Below the pieces are notes generated by a model. That model searched no databases, was not told the origin of the DNA, and was given only the letters and a program-made list of their open reading frames with translations. From Lachnospiraceae bacterium (GTDB lineage: Bacteria; Bacillota; Clostridia; Lachnospirales; Lachnospiraceae), in the NCBI GenBank assembly GCA_902363825.1, contig CABJBK010000003.1, positions 248,001-312,000 of the forward strand: 64,000 nucleotides of DNA, in the 5' to 3' direction. Position numbers and translations under genes: made by a program. Position 1 is the first letter of the stretch. Every line of letters starts with the position of its first letter. Positions 1 through 10,003 of the stretch are shown piece by piece.

Positions 1-12
1 AACAGCAAACTC

Positions 13-41
13 TTGAAAAATTCACATTTATGCAGTATGCT
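13..41 (+). promoter_or_regulatory. Candidate sigma-A promoter of the first defence operon
   Basis: TTGAAA (13-18) and TATGCT (36-41) are separated by exactly 17 bases. They lie about 45 bases upstream of the first gene, which starts a long run of co-directional, closely packed genes. The -10 box matches consensus at four of six positions. Confidence 0.5.
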
Positions 42-85
42 AAAATAGTTGAATTGTATTCAGATTCAAATCACGAGGTGAGAGC

Positions 86-280
86 ATGGAAGAAATCATG
101 AATGACAAATGGATAAGCATAGATGAAGCTGCGGAATATTTAGGAATCAAAACAGTTACTCTTCGCAGCTGGATCAGAAATGGTAAAGAAGGTTTGCCTG
201 CTCAAAAAATCGGAAAACAGTGGAAGTTTAAAATTTCCGAACTCGATGAATGGGTTAAGAGCGGTAAAAGCGCTGACTGA
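86..280 (+). CDS. Excisionase-like small HTH DNA-binding protein
   Basis: This 64-residue protein has the MerR-like winged-helix layout of excisionase-family (HTH_17) DNA-binding proteins: an N-terminal segment with 'IDEAAEYLGIKTVTLRSWI' as the helix-turn-helix, followed by a short wing with 'KIGKQWKFKISELDEWV'. The start at 86 follows GAGGTGAG at a good distance; a second ATG 12 bases later is an alternative. It sits 48 bases before hsdM and appears to be the first gene of the type I operon, so it may be an operon regulator rather than a recombination factor. Family assignment is by motif. The regulatory role is inferred from position. Confidence 0.7.
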   Translation: MEEIMNDKWISIDEAAEYLGIKTVTLRSWIRNGKEGLPAQKIGKQWKFKISELDEWVKSGKSAD

Positions 281-328
281 TTCAAGGGGGAAAATCGAAG
301 AAAATCATTAGACAAGGAGCAGACAAAG

Positions 329-3001
329 ATGGCTGTCAAGAAAACACAACTATATGCATCGCTGTGGGCGAGCTGTAACAAACTTCGCGGAGGCATGGAT
401 TCCTCAGAGTATAAGGACTATATCCTGACACTTTTGTTCATGAAGTATGTCACTGATAAATTTAAGAATAAAGGAGCCTATGAAGACATTAAGGTCTTTG
501 ATAAGGCACATGATAAAGATCCCGATCCGGAGAAACGGACGGGCTGCTCCTTTGATGACTTTATTGCTCTGAAGGGAAAGAAAAACATCGGCGAAGGTAT
601 GGATAAAATCATAGCACGCCTTGCTGACGAGAATACTGACCTGAAGGGTGTTATTGATATTGCTCATTTTAATGATGAGAAGAAGCTGGGAAGCGGTAAG
701 GAAATGGTCGATAAGTTGACCGATCTCATATCCATCTTCCAGCGCCCGGAACTCGACTTCTCCCGGAATAAGGCTGAAGGTGATGATATCATCGGAGACG
801 CCTACGAATATTTGATGCGAAAATTCGCTACAGAAAGCGGGAAGAGCAAGGGACAATTCTATACACCTGCAGAGGTTTCCAGAATCCTCGCCAATGTCGT
901 GGGAATCAGCCGTTGCACGGACACCAGCGCCACGGTATGCGATCCGGCCTGTGGAAGTGGCAGCCTATTAATTCGAGCTATCGATGCGGCTCCGATTCCG
1001 ATTATGGGATATGGCCAAGAAAAGGAAAGTACCACAGCTGGTCTGGCAAAGATGAATGCCGTCCTGCATCGTAAGGCCGAGATTACCATCAAGAGCGGTA
1101 ACACATTCTCAAATCCGCAGTATCTTGATAAATCCGATAATTCCATACTTGAACGTTTCGATTACATAGTGGCAAATCCGCCCTTCTCTATGAAGAATTG
1201 GCGCGATGGTATTGCCGGTAAAGAATATGGTCGCTTCGAGGGCTATGGGGACACGCCACCGGAAAAGAACGGTGACTATGCTTGGCTCATGCATATCCTT
1301 AAGGCACTGAAGTCAAATGGCAAGGCTGCGGTTATTCTCCCTCATGGTGTTCTGTTCCGCGGAAATGCCGAAGCGACTATTAGAGAAGCAATTATAAAGA
1401 AGCACTGGATCAAGGGCATTATCAGCCTTCCGGCAAACTTGTTTTACGGCACCGGCATAGCCGCCTGTGTGCTCGTGATTGATAAAGAAGGCGCTGCAAA
1501 CCGACAAGGCATCTTTATGATTGATGCCAGCCGTGGGTACGTTAAGGACGGCAACAAGAATCGTTTGCGTGAACGTGATATCTATAGAATCATTACGACG
1601 TTTAATGAGCAGATAACTACAGATCCAAAGTATGCGCGTTTCGTACCAAACGACGAAATTGAAAAGAAAAACGGGTATAACCTGAACATCACTCGCTATA
1701 TTGACTCCACAGATCCGGAAGATATTCAGGATATCTATGCTCACATTCATGGAGGCATCCCTGCGGTTGATATTGATAGTCTGTCTAAGTATTGGGATGT
1801 GTTCCCTTCGCTGAAGGCTGAGTTGCTGACGGCGATTAGCGAAAAGTATTACAGCTTGAATGTGGAGCACGAGAATATCCGTCAGACGATATATAAAAAC
1901 GGCGAGTTCTCAGAATACGGAGAAAAACTTGATGAGGCTTTCGCAGCATGGAAGGCCAAGGAATATCCTGCCCTATCTTCCCTTGATGAAGATGTATCTG
2001 CGAGAGAGTTAATCGTTAGTCTTGCGGAGGATATCCTTGCTGAATTTGAACACCTGACGCTGATTGATAAATACGACGTGTATCAAGTGCTGCTGGCTTA
2101 TTGGAATGAGGTCATGAACGATGATGTGTCGCTTATCATAAGCGAACCGGATGGCTATGCCAATGCCAGAGCGACGGACAATATCGAAGAGGAGATCACG
2201 CAGGGCAAGAATAAAGGCGAGATGAAAGTCACCGGCTGGGAAGGCCGTCTGATTCCCAAATCTATATTGATCGATGCCTTTTTCCGCGATGAAAAGAATG
2301 CTATCGAAGAAGCAGAGAATGTTGTCGCAGAAACTGAATCTCTGCTTTCTGATCTGGTTGAGAGCGCCGATGAAGAAGCTGCTCTTGCCGATGTGGCTGA
2401 GAACGGAAAAGTCAAGACTAAGGACTTAGAAGCCAAGATTGAGGAACTCACTCAGCATGTAGAGACGGAGGAAACCATAGAACTGGAGCTCCTGATGGAT
2501 CAGCTTCCTATGCAGAAAAAGCGTCTTCAGGCATATCTGGAAGGACACCCGCTTTGCGAGAGTGCATTAACAGAAAAAGGGACTGTTACAAAGTCTTCTA
2601 TCATGCTGCGCCTACTTATTATTCGTACAGTAGAGAGCGTACCGGAAAGTTTGCAGAATGATGTAAATCAACTCAGACAGGCTTTAGACCTATGCAGCAA
2701 AGTGTCCGACTACAACAAAGTTATAAAGGATTTGAACAAGGCGCTTGATGAGAAGTGCAGGGCAAGGTATGACTGCCTTACGGACGATGAGATTCTTGAT
2801 CTGCTCGTGAATAAAAAGTGGTTTGATACCATCTTCTCAGGCATAGCTGACCTATACGCAGCAATTTCTCATCGCCTTACTAATAGAATAGTTGAGTTGG
2901 CAGAACGCTATGAAAATACACTTCCTGAACTTGAAAGGGATACAACAGAGTATGAGGCCGAGGTAAAGTCTCATCTGGAAAGGATGGGATTCAAATGGTA
3001 A
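329..3001 (+). CDS. hsdM: Type I restriction-modification methyltransferase subunit (long form)
   Basis: This is the N6-adenine methyltransferase (M) subunit of a type I system; it methylates host target sites with AdoMet and forms the core of the restriction complex with HsdS and HsdR. The N-terminal HsdM_N helical domain (about 1-150) is followed by 'GQFYTP' near residue 175, the AdoMet-binding motif DPACGSG at 205-211 and the catalytic NPPF at 283-286, all intact. At 890 residues it is much longer than classical HsdM (about 500). The extra 400 residues are helical and acidic, with coiled-coil-like stretches around 640-740. Its stop overlaps the start of hsdS by 7 bases, which implies translational coupling. 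Function is confident; the role of the long C-terminal extension is unknown. Confidence 0.95.
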   Translation: MAVKKTQLYASLWASCNKLRGGMDSSEYKDYILTLLFMKYVTDKFKNKGAYEDIKVFDKAHDKDPDPEKRTGCSFDDFIALKGKKNIGEGMDKIIARLADENTDLKGVIDIAHFNDEKKLGSGKEMVDKLTDLISIFQRPELDFSRNKAEGDDIIGDAYEYLMRKFATESGKSKGQFYTPAEVSRILANVVGISRCTDTSATVCDPACGSGSLLIRAIDAAPIPIMGYGQEKESTTAGLAKMNAVLHRKAEITIKSGNTFSNPQYLDKSDNSILERFDYIVANPPFSMKNWRDGIAGKEYGRFEGYGDTPPEKNGDYAWLMHILKALKSNGKAAVILPHGVLFRGNAEATIREAIIKKHWIKGIISLPANLFYGTGIAACVLVIDKEGAANRQGIFMIDASRGYVKDGNKNRLRERDIYRIITTFNEQITTDPKYARFVPNDEIEKKNGYNLNITRYIDSTDPEDIQDIYAHIHGGIPAVDIDSLSKYWDVFPSLKAELLTAISEKYYSLNVEHENIRQTIYKNGEFSEYGEKLDEAFAAWKAKEYPALSSLDEDVSARELIVSLAEDILAEFEHLTLIDKYDVYQVLLAYWNEVMNDDVSLIISEPDGYANARATDNIEEEITQGKNKGEMKVTGWEGRLIPKSILIDAFFRDEKNAIEEAENVVAETESLLSDLVESADEEAALADVAENGKVKTKDLEAKIEELTQHVETEETIELELLMDQLPMQKKRLQAYLEGHPLCESALTEKGTVTKSSIMLRLLIIRTVESVPESLQNDVNQLRQALDLCSKVSDYNKVIKDLNKALDEKCRARYDCLTDDEILDLLVNKKWFDTIFSGIADLYAAISHRLTNRIVELAERYENTLPELERDTTEYEAEVKSHLERMGFKW

Positions 3002-4233
3002 ACAAAAATAGCAAGCGTGAGACATGGAGTTTTAAACCACTAAACGATTATTTAGACTTACTTACCGACTATGACGCAAATGGAAGTTTTGCCGATATGG
3101 CTGCTAATGTTCATACTGAATGGGGACACGGGTATGCATGGTATGTTAGAGCGACTGACTTAGAACAGAATTTAAGTATGGCAGATGTTAGATATGCCGA
3201 TGAATATTCGTATAATTTTTTGGAAAAGACCTCTTTATTTGGTGGCGAATTATTAATGGCTAAAAGAGGTGAAATCGGGAAAATATATTTTTTCCAAATG
3301 AGATCAAAATATGCAACATTGGCTCCAAACCTCTATCTACTCAAGTTAAATGATAGAATGGATAGCCGTTTCCTTTATTATTATTTTTTGTCGAGCGAAG
3401 GACAGAAAAAAATAAAGGCTATTAATGCAAGTACTTCTTTGGGAGCAATTTATAAAGATGATGTGAAAAGAATCCTTGTGCCTGAGCTTGACATTAAAGA
3501 GCAAAAACAAATTGCAGAAACGCTTTCAGGAATAGATTCATTAATAAGCAAGCTGCAAGAGTTGATTGTTAAAAAGAAGAATATCCGTCAGGGTACGATG
3601 CAGAGGGTGTTGACCGGAAAGAACAGGCTTCAGGGCTTTAGTTCAGAATGGAAGGATACTACTCTTGGCAATATATGTGATATCAAGGATGGGACACACC
3701 AAACACCACACTATGTGGAAAGCGGTATACCATTCTATAGTGTTGAAACTGTTACAAACGATGATTTTACACACGTGAAATACATATCACTTGAAGAACA
3801 CGAGAGATTAACCTCATCTTATAAAATCGAAAATGGTGATGTTCTCATGACACGTATTGGATCAATTGGGAAGGGAAAGTATGTTGATTGGAATCCTAAT
3901 GCAAGCTTTTATGTTAGTCTTGCATTGCTAAAATTTAGAGGTAATAAACCTCTTGCAAATTTTATCGCTTTACTGACTGGTACAGAGGAATTCCAAAAAG
4001 AGGCAGAGCTTCATTCGCTTCAGTTTGCGATACCGATGAAAATTAATCTTGGTCAGATTTCAGATATAAGGGTAAGAATTCCAGCAGAAGAAAGTGAGAT
4101 CAAAGCTATCATCACTATGTTGAACGATATGGGAAGCGAGATAAAACGACTCGAACAAAAGCTGAACAAGTATAAGCTATTAAAGCAAGGCATGATGGAA
4201 GAACTGCTGACCGGCAAGGTCAGATTGATGTAA
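2995..4233 (+). CDS. hsdS: Type I restriction-modification specificity subunit
   Basis: This 412-residue S subunit determines which DNA sequence the type I complex recognises. Two target-recognition domains are visible (about 10-180 and 215-375). They are separated by a conserved helical spacer with 'EQKQIAETLSGIDSLISKL' and 'QGTMQRVLTGK', and a matching C-terminal repeat ends in 'LLKQGMMEELLTGKVRLM'. The similar sequences at the two spacer ends are the usual circular pseudo-symmetry of HsdS. It lies between hsdM (7-base overlap) and hsdR (15-base gap). The coding sequence is more AT-rich than its neighbours, as is usual for horizontally exchanged hsdS genes. Confidence 0.94.
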   Translation: MVNKNSKRETWSFKPLNDYLDLLTDYDANGSFADMAANVHTEWGHGYAWYVRATDLEQNLSMADVRYADEYSYNFLEKTSLFGGELLMAKRGEIGKIYFFQMRSKYATLAPNLYLLKLNDRMDSRFLYYYFLSSEGQKKIKAINASTSLGAIYKDDVKRILVPELDIKEQKQIAETLSGIDSLISKLQELIVKKKNIRQGTMQRVLTGKNRLQGFSSEWKDTTLGNICDIKDGTHQTPHYVESGIPFYSVETVTNDDFTHVKYISLEEHERLTSSYKIENGDVLMTRIGSIGKGKYVDWNPNASFYVSLALLKFRGNKPLANFIALLTGTEEFQKEAELHSLQFAIPMKINLGQISDIRVRIPAEESEIKAIITMLNDMGSEIKRLEQKLNKYKLLKQGMMEELLTGKVRLM

Positions 4234-4248
4234 GGAGGTGCCTGTCGA

Positions 4249-7200
4249 ATGAGTATTGGGGATGCCGAAATCAAAACACAGGAAAGAGTGATCCGCTTCT
4301 TTAAAGATCCGGAAATCTTGGGCTATCAGTATATCGGTAACCTGTCGGATTATCAGAATAAGAACATCAAGGAGGATCGTCTGCGCCAGTATCTTCGGCT
4401 GAAGGGCTATGCAGACAAACTGATTGATGCTGCCGTTATGCAGCTTCAACAGGAAGCAGGAAATCTTTCTCGTGGGGTCTATGATGCCAATAAGACTGTG
4501 TATTCGCGGTTGAAGTATGGCATTCCGGTCAGTGAGAGCCCGGAGAAGCCTCCGGTGACGGTTGAACTTATCGACGAGGCCAATCCGCTGAATAATGACT
4601 TTGCAATCGCTGAGGAAGTAACTGTTGTTGAGCAGCAAGAGAAGAGGCCGGATCTTGTCATCTATTTGAACGGTATTGCTGTGGCCGTCATTGAATTAAA
4701 ACGAAGCAGTATCTCTGTGTCCGAAGGCATCCGCCAGAATCTCACAAATCAGAAGGACTCCTTTATTCGAGGCTTCTTTACTACCATGCAGTTCTGTATG
4801 GCCGGAAACGAGTCGGAAGGCCTGCGCTACGGGACGCTTCTGACCGGAGAGAAGTTTTATATGGAGTGGAAGGATGACGGCTTCAAAGAACATGAGGAGG
4901 AGCGTGATCCAGTAGATGTTCGTATCAGTAAAACCTGCGAAGGCATCGAAAATAAACTCCTGAAGCAGATATATGCCATGTTCGATAAGGAACGTTTTAT
5001 CGACCTTATTATGAATTTTGTTGTCTTCGATAAAGGCATCAAAAAGGTGTGCCGCTATAATCAGTATTTTGGCATCAAGCGCACTCAGCAGAGGCTTAAT
5101 AATCTGAGGACGGAGCTTCACAATCCGAACAGAGATCCGGATAAACCGTTAGGTGGTATTCTTTGGCATACACAGGGTTCAGGCAAAACGCTGACAATGG
5201 TATGGCTTGCCAAGTGGATTCTGACACATTGGGCGGAACTTAATGCCCGTGTTCTAATCGTGACAGACCGAGATGAGCTTGATGAGCAAATAGAAAAAAC
5301 ATTCACTGGCGTGGATGAGAATATTGCTCGTACCAAGAGCGGTAAGGATTTGCTGAATCGTTTGAATGTATATGATGATTCGCTGATCTGCTCCCTCGTG
5401 CATAAGTTTGGCCGTCGTGGCGGAGAAGCGACAGAAAATGACTACGATAAGTATATTGAAGAGCTGAAAGCCTCCCTCCCTGCCGATTTCGAGGCAAAGG
5501 GAAATATTGTGGTATTTGTTGACGAATGCCACAGAACTCAGTCCGGTAAACTCCATACAGCGATGAAGACTATCATGCCGAATGCTGTATTTATCGGCTT
5601 TACGGGTACTCCGTTACTTAAGAAGGATAAAAAGATCAGTATCGAAGTTTTCGGTACATACATTCATGCTTACAAATATAACGAAGGCGTTGCCGATGGC
5701 GTTGTGTTGGATCTTCGTTATGAATATCGCGATGTCCCACAGGATTTGTCTTCACAGGATCGAGTTGACCAGTGGTTTGATGTAAAGACCAGAGGCCTCT
5801 CTTCTCGCGCTAAGGCAAAGCTCAAAGAGAAGTGGGGCACGATGCAGAAGGTATATAGCTCCCGCTCTCGTCTTGAAAAGGTGGCGTGGGACATCATTCA
5901 GGACTTTAATATGAAGCCGCGTCTGATGGATGGAAACGGTAATGCGATTCTTGTAGCTGATGGTATTCCTACGGCTTGTAAGTATTACGAAATCTTCCAA
6001 CAGATGGGCTTTAAGAAGTGCGCCATCATATCTTCCTATACACCGAACAAGGGCGAACTGCGCACTGATACCGTCAGCGATGAGGATGATACTGAAACCT
6101 TCCTCAAATACGAGACATATTTGAAGATGCTGGGGCTTGATCCTTCTGACCTTCCGAATGCGGGCTCGGTTCAGGCCAAGGTGGAGGAATTTGAAAAGGA
6201 AGCAAAGCGGAAGTTTGTAGAGGAGCCTGCAAATATGAAGCTCCTTATTGTCGTGGACAAGCTGCTCACTGGATTTGATGCGCCTCCTTGTACCTACCTT
6301 TACATCGACAAGAGGATGCAGGATCACGGCCTGTTTCAGGCGATTTGCCGCGTCAACCGTCTTGATGATGATAGTAAGGATTTCGGCTATATCGTGGATT
6401 ACAAGCAGCTGTTTGGACAGCTCCAGACTGCAATGAAGGACTATACTTCCGGCGCTTTTGAAGGATATGATCCGGAGGATGTAAAAGGACTTGTTAAGGA
6501 TCGCCATGATGCTACGGTATCCTATTTTGAGGAAGTGTATGATGCAGTCGAAGAACTCTGCGAAGGCGTCGAGGAACCTCGTGGGGAGATCCAGTACATC
6601 CATTATTTCTGTGGCGTTTCTGGTCAGTCGGAGGAGAGCGACGAGATTTACGCACGCCTAAGAGAAAAACTCTATCGTTTGGTGAGCAGTCTTGTCAGAG
6701 CTTTCGCGGAAGCAAAACCATATCTGGTTGATGACATCTCATCTGGCAAACTGAATGAATATGACAAGAAGGTCACTTTCTACATTGAGTTGAAGAAAAC
6801 CATCGGTACGGCCAGTGGTGACTTCCTCGATTTGAAGGCCTATGAGCCTGATATGAGAAAGATGATTGATAACTATATAACGGCAGCGGATGCTGAGAAG
6901 ATTGGCGATTTTGATGATCTTACCCTATTGGATTTCGTAGCAAAACAGGGTGAAACGCTTACCGGTGAAGGTGATAGCGGCCACAAAGAAGGTGCAGCAG
7001 AGGCCATCGAGAATAACATCCGTAAGAAGGTTATCGAAAAGGTTACCGTCAATCCGCGCTATTACGCAAAGATGTCAGAAATCCTTGATAAGCTCATCGA
7101 AGAGCGTAAGCAGGGAGTTCTTGACTACGCTGAGATGCTTGAGAAATATATAAAGCTGGCCAAAGATGTTGATTGTCCGGAGGATAACGATAAATATCCG

Positions 7201-7428
7201 GAAAGCATCCGTAAGAGTAAGGCGCTCATGGCCATTTATGACAACACCGGCGAGGACGAGAAACTTGCTCTTCGAATTCACAAGGCCGTGAAAAAGCAAG
7301 CACTGTCTGGTTTCAGGGATAATCAGGTGGTTGTCAGGAGAATAAAAAAGGCTCTCTTTGAGATTCTGGGTGATGACTCCGAGGTGGAACGCATCTATAA
7401 GATCATCGAGAAGCAGGAGGAGTATTAA
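4249..7428 (+). CDS. hsdR: Type I restriction endonuclease subunit
   Basis: HsdR translocates DNA using ATP and cleaves it far from the recognition site. The N-terminal PD-(D/E)xK nuclease centre is visible as D135 with E149-L-K151. The superfamily-2 helicase motor has Walker A GSGKT (310-314), DECH at 425-428, 'FTGTP' shortly after, and the later motifs 'LLTGFDAPPCTYLYIDK' and 'QAICRVNR'. At 1059 residues it has the usual length. An AGGAGGTG sequence just upstream fixes the start at 4249. The stop and the next ATG share one base (TAATG), so the following peptidase gene is translationally coupled. Confidence 0.95.
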   Translation: MSIGDAEIKTQERVIRFFKDPEILGYQYIGNLSDYQNKNIKEDRLRQYLRLKGYADKLIDAAVMQLQQEAGNLSRGVYDANKTVYSRLKYGIPVSESPEKPPVTVELIDEANPLNNDFAIAEEVTVVEQQEKRPDLVIYLNGIAVAVIELKRSSISVSEGIRQNLTNQKDSFIRGFFTTMQFCMAGNESEGLRYGTLLTGEKFYMEWKDDGFKEHEEERDPVDVRISKTCEGIENKLLKQIYAMFDKERFIDLIMNFVVFDKGIKKVCRYNQYFGIKRTQQRLNNLRTELHNPNRDPDKPLGGILWHTQGSGKTLTMVWLAKWILTHWAELNARVLIVTDRDELDEQIEKTFTGVDENIARTKSGKDLLNRLNVYDDSLICSLVHKFGRRGGEATENDYDKYIEELKASLPADFEAKGNIVVFVDECHRTQSGKLHTAMKTIMPNAVFIGFTGTPLLKKDKKISIEVFGTYIHAYKYNEGVADGVVLDLRYEYRDVPQDLSSQDRVDQWFDVKTRGLSSRAKAKLKEKWGTMQKVYSSRSRLEKVAWDIIQDFNMKPRLMDGNGNAILVADGIPTACKYYEIFQQMGFKKCAIISSYTPNKGELRTDTVSDEDDTETFLKYETYLKMLGLDPSDLPNAGSVQAKVEEFEKEAKRKFVEEPANMKLLIVVDKLLTGFDAPPCTYLYIDKRMQDHGLFQAICRVNRLDDDSKDFGYIVDYKQLFGQLQTAMKDYTSGAFEGYDPEDVKGLVKDRHDATVSYFEEVYDAVEELCEGVEEPRGEIQYIHYFCGVSGQSEESDEIYARLREKLYRLVSSLVRAFAEAKPYLVDDISSGKLNEYDKKVTFYIELKKTIGTASGDFLDLKAYEPDMRKMIDNYITAADAEKIGDFDDLTLLDFVAKQGETLTGEGDSGHKEGAAEAIENNIRKKVIEKVTVNPRYYAKMSEILDKLIEERKQGVLDYAEMLEKYIKLAKDVDCPEDNDKYPESIRKSKALMAIYDNTGEDEKLALRIHKAVKKQALSGFRDNQVVVRRIKKALFEILGDDSEVERIYKIIEKQEEY

Positions 7429-9983
7429 TGCGCATTGTCATTTCCGGAATTCCGATTGATGTGCAAAAAAAGAATATAAAGAATATGCACCTTCAGGTGA
7501 AGCCGCCGGATGGACATGTGGTAATTTCTGCGCCTTTATCCGTGGACGATAAAGCTATAGAGGCTTATGCCAGAACTCAGCTGGGCTTTATCAAGAGGGC
7601 TATTGCGCAGTTTCAGGATCAGCCAAGGGCATCGAAGCGGCAGTATGTTTCCGGTGAGACGATGTATATCTGGGGAAAGCAGTACTTCCTTGTCTTTAAG
7701 CCGGACAATCAGAAGAACAGCTTCGAGATTCAGAACCAGAATATTATTCTTTCTATGAGTGCCAAAAGCACGGTAAAGCAGCGGGATGCTTATGTCAAAG
7801 AGGAATATCGAAAGATTCTGAAAGAAGAGATAGAAAAACGCCTGCCCAAGTGGGAAGCACAGACAGGCCTTAAGTGCGATTCTTGGCAAACAAAATATAT
7901 GGTCACAAAATGGGGTGCCTGCAGCACGGATAAAAAGAAGCTATGGTTTAATCTGCAGCTTGCTCAGAAACCCTATGCCTGCCTTGATTATATTATTTTG
8001 CACGAGCTTACACATTTAATCACAAGAAAGCATGATGCTACATTCATCGCACACATGGATAGGTACATGCCTAATTGGCGTGAAATTCGTAAAGAGCTCA
8101 ACGACAGCAGACTGGACTACTATGAAGCGCAGGATGAAAGCCCACTACAGAAACTGATCGACCAATCTCGTTATGATGACATCCGGGATGCGGCCATAGC
8201 TTATATTCAAGAGGAGCATTCTGGTGACGCGAAAAGACTATCGGTCATTGATATGGAAATCGAGAATGTTATCCATATTGAGCAGCTTGAGGATGGTGTG
8301 ATTGCTTTCGATGTAATTGCATCATGCGATGTCGAAATGCCGTCCGCATCTCGCAAGGGTTATTTTAATGAGCGCTGGCTGAAGATTCATTGTCAGGTTA
8401 CTCTTGGCATCGATATGAGTGGGTTCCGAATCATGTCTGTTGGTAATTGCGAGCCGCAAGAGGAATCTGATAATGACCGCCTGTCCGGAGAGCTTGTACC
8501 TATTATTTCCCGCGAACAGTTTGAAGACGAGGCGGAGAAGTTCCTAACAAGGTATTGTCCTGAAGCGTTGGAAAAACCTATGAGGGTTCCAATCGAGACA
8601 ATAGCCAGCGATATGAAACTACAGGTTATCGAAGATATCCCTCTGTCAGATGATCTTACTTACTTTGGAACTATCATATTTGATAACGGAAATGTTCTCG
8701 ATAAGCACCGGAAGATTACAATTCGCAATGCCAAACGAGGAACCGTATATCTTGATCCGCGTGTTTCCTATGAGAGGTCTGTAGGAACAAAGCGCACTAC
8801 ACTGGCTCATGAATGTTTCCACTGGTACCGTCATCAGCCTTATCATGTGTTGATGAAAATGATAGGTTCTAACGATAATCTTGGAAGGGCTATCCAGTGC
8901 CAAATAGCTGCAAACACAACTGATTCAGATAAATGGAAGGCCGTAGACTGGATGGAGTGGCAAGCCAAAGGTGTCGCTCCGAGAATCTTGATGCCTGCGA
9001 AAACGACGCGCTTGAAGGTAGAACAGCTTCTTGCAGCTTATGGCGGGGCTGATGATGCGAGCATTGCAGCCTATGAGAATGTCATTGATGAACTTGCGGA
9101 GCTGTTCGATGTGTCGAGGCAGGCAGCCAAGGTTCGCCTGATGGATCTGGGGTATTCCAAAGCTGAGGGTGCATATCCGTTTGTGGATGGTCAGTATGTT
9201 CGCGGATATTCATTTGAAGCCGGTGCCTTGGATAAGAATCAGACATTCACTATTCCCTATGCCGATTTGTTTAAGGCATACTGCTTTGACCGTGAGTTTA
9301 AGAAGCTGATTGACAGCGGACAGTTTATTTTTGCAGATCGTCATCTCGTTCTCAATAACGAGAAATACATAGCGAGAGATCAGTCCGGGAATGCTACGCT
9401 GTCAGAATATGCGCTCTCGCACATGGATGAATGCTGCGTCGTCTTCTCGAAGGGATATAGTTATCAATCGAAATATCAAGGGGCGAGGTATTACACGCAG
9501 TTTATGCGTAATTCAGCGCCAGTTGAAAATCAGGTCGAGTATTCCTTCGAGCTTAATGCACACAACAAGGCACTTCTTGATCAGATCAAGAACGCAAAGC
9601 GCCGTTCTGAAGCATTACGCAGATATCCCGGCTCTTTTGCAGAGACACTGGTCGCGTTGCAAAAAGAGAAAAAGCTCTCAAATAAGCAATTGGCAGACCG
9701 CTCGCTTGTTGGCGAAAAGACCATACAGCGGTTGAGAAATGATGAGGAATACCCGACTTCAGTTCAGACAGTTCTTGCATTATGCGTAGGTCTGAAGTTG
9801 CCTTTGCCAGAGGCTGAGATGTTTCTCGGTAAAACGGATTTTAAATTGAATTCGATGAAAAACGAAGGTTACGTTTATCAATGTGTTTTAGCGGCCTGCG
9901 CTGAGAATTCGATTTATGAAATAAATGAAATGCTCAAAGATAACGGAATTACACCTCTGGGGAGCGATCCCGATCTTCAGTGA
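7428..9983 (+). CDS. Double zinc-metallopeptidase (YgjP-like plus ImmA/IrrE-like) with C-terminal HTH
   Basis: This 851-residue protein combines three modules. The N-terminal 240 residues resemble YgjP/DUF45 (M48-like) peptidases, with the zinc site HELTH at 192-196. The middle part (about 370-600) looks like an ImmA/IrrE-type peptidase, with HECFH at 461-465 and a likely third ligand E510 in 'WMEWQAKGVAPRILMP'. The C-terminal part (about 740-800, around 'LSNKQLADRSLVGEKTIQRL') reads as an XRE-like helix-turn-helix. YgjP-like peptidases are known neighbours of hsdR, but I do not recall this three-part fusion. It is coupled to hsdR by a TAATG overlap. It resembles the protein at 27,235-29,172, which lacks the YgjP part. 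Substrate unknown. Confidence 0.8.
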   Translation: MRIVISGIPIDVQKKNIKNMHLQVKPPDGHVVISAPLSVDDKAIEAYARTQLGFIKRAIAQFQDQPRASKRQYVSGETMYIWGKQYFLVFKPDNQKNSFEIQNQNIILSMSAKSTVKQRDAYVKEEYRKILKEEIEKRLPKWEAQTGLKCDSWQTKYMVTKWGACSTDKKKLWFNLQLAQKPYACLDYIILHELTHLITRKHDATFIAHMDRYMPNWREIRKELNDSRLDYYEAQDESPLQKLIDQSRYDDIRDAAIAYIQEEHSGDAKRLSVIDMEIENVIHIEQLEDGVIAFDVIASCDVEMPSASRKGYFNERWLKIHCQVTLGIDMSGFRIMSVGNCEPQEESDNDRLSGELVPIISREQFEDEAEKFLTRYCPEALEKPMRVPIETIASDMKLQVIEDIPLSDDLTYFGTIIFDNGNVLDKHRKITIRNAKRGTVYLDPRVSYERSVGTKRTTLAHECFHWYRHQPYHVLMKMIGSNDNLGRAIQCQIAANTTDSDKWKAVDWMEWQAKGVAPRILMPAKTTRLKVEQLLAAYGGADDASIAAYENVIDELAELFDVSRQAAKVRLMDLGYSKAEGAYPFVDGQYVRGYSFEAGALDKNQTFTIPYADLFKAYCFDREFKKLIDSGQFIFADRHLVLNNEKYIARDQSGNATLSEYALSHMDECCVVFSKGYSYQSKYQGARYYTQFMRNSAPVENQVEYSFELNAHNKALLDQIKNAKRRSEALRRYPGSFAETLVALQKEKKLSNKQLADRSLVGEKTIQRLRNDEEYPTSVQTVLALCVGLKLPLPEAEMFLGKTDFKLNSMKNEGYVYQCVLAACAENSIYEINEMLKDNGITPLGSDPDLQ

Positions 9984-10003
9984 GTCAAGGAGGAGGACTA
10001 ACC

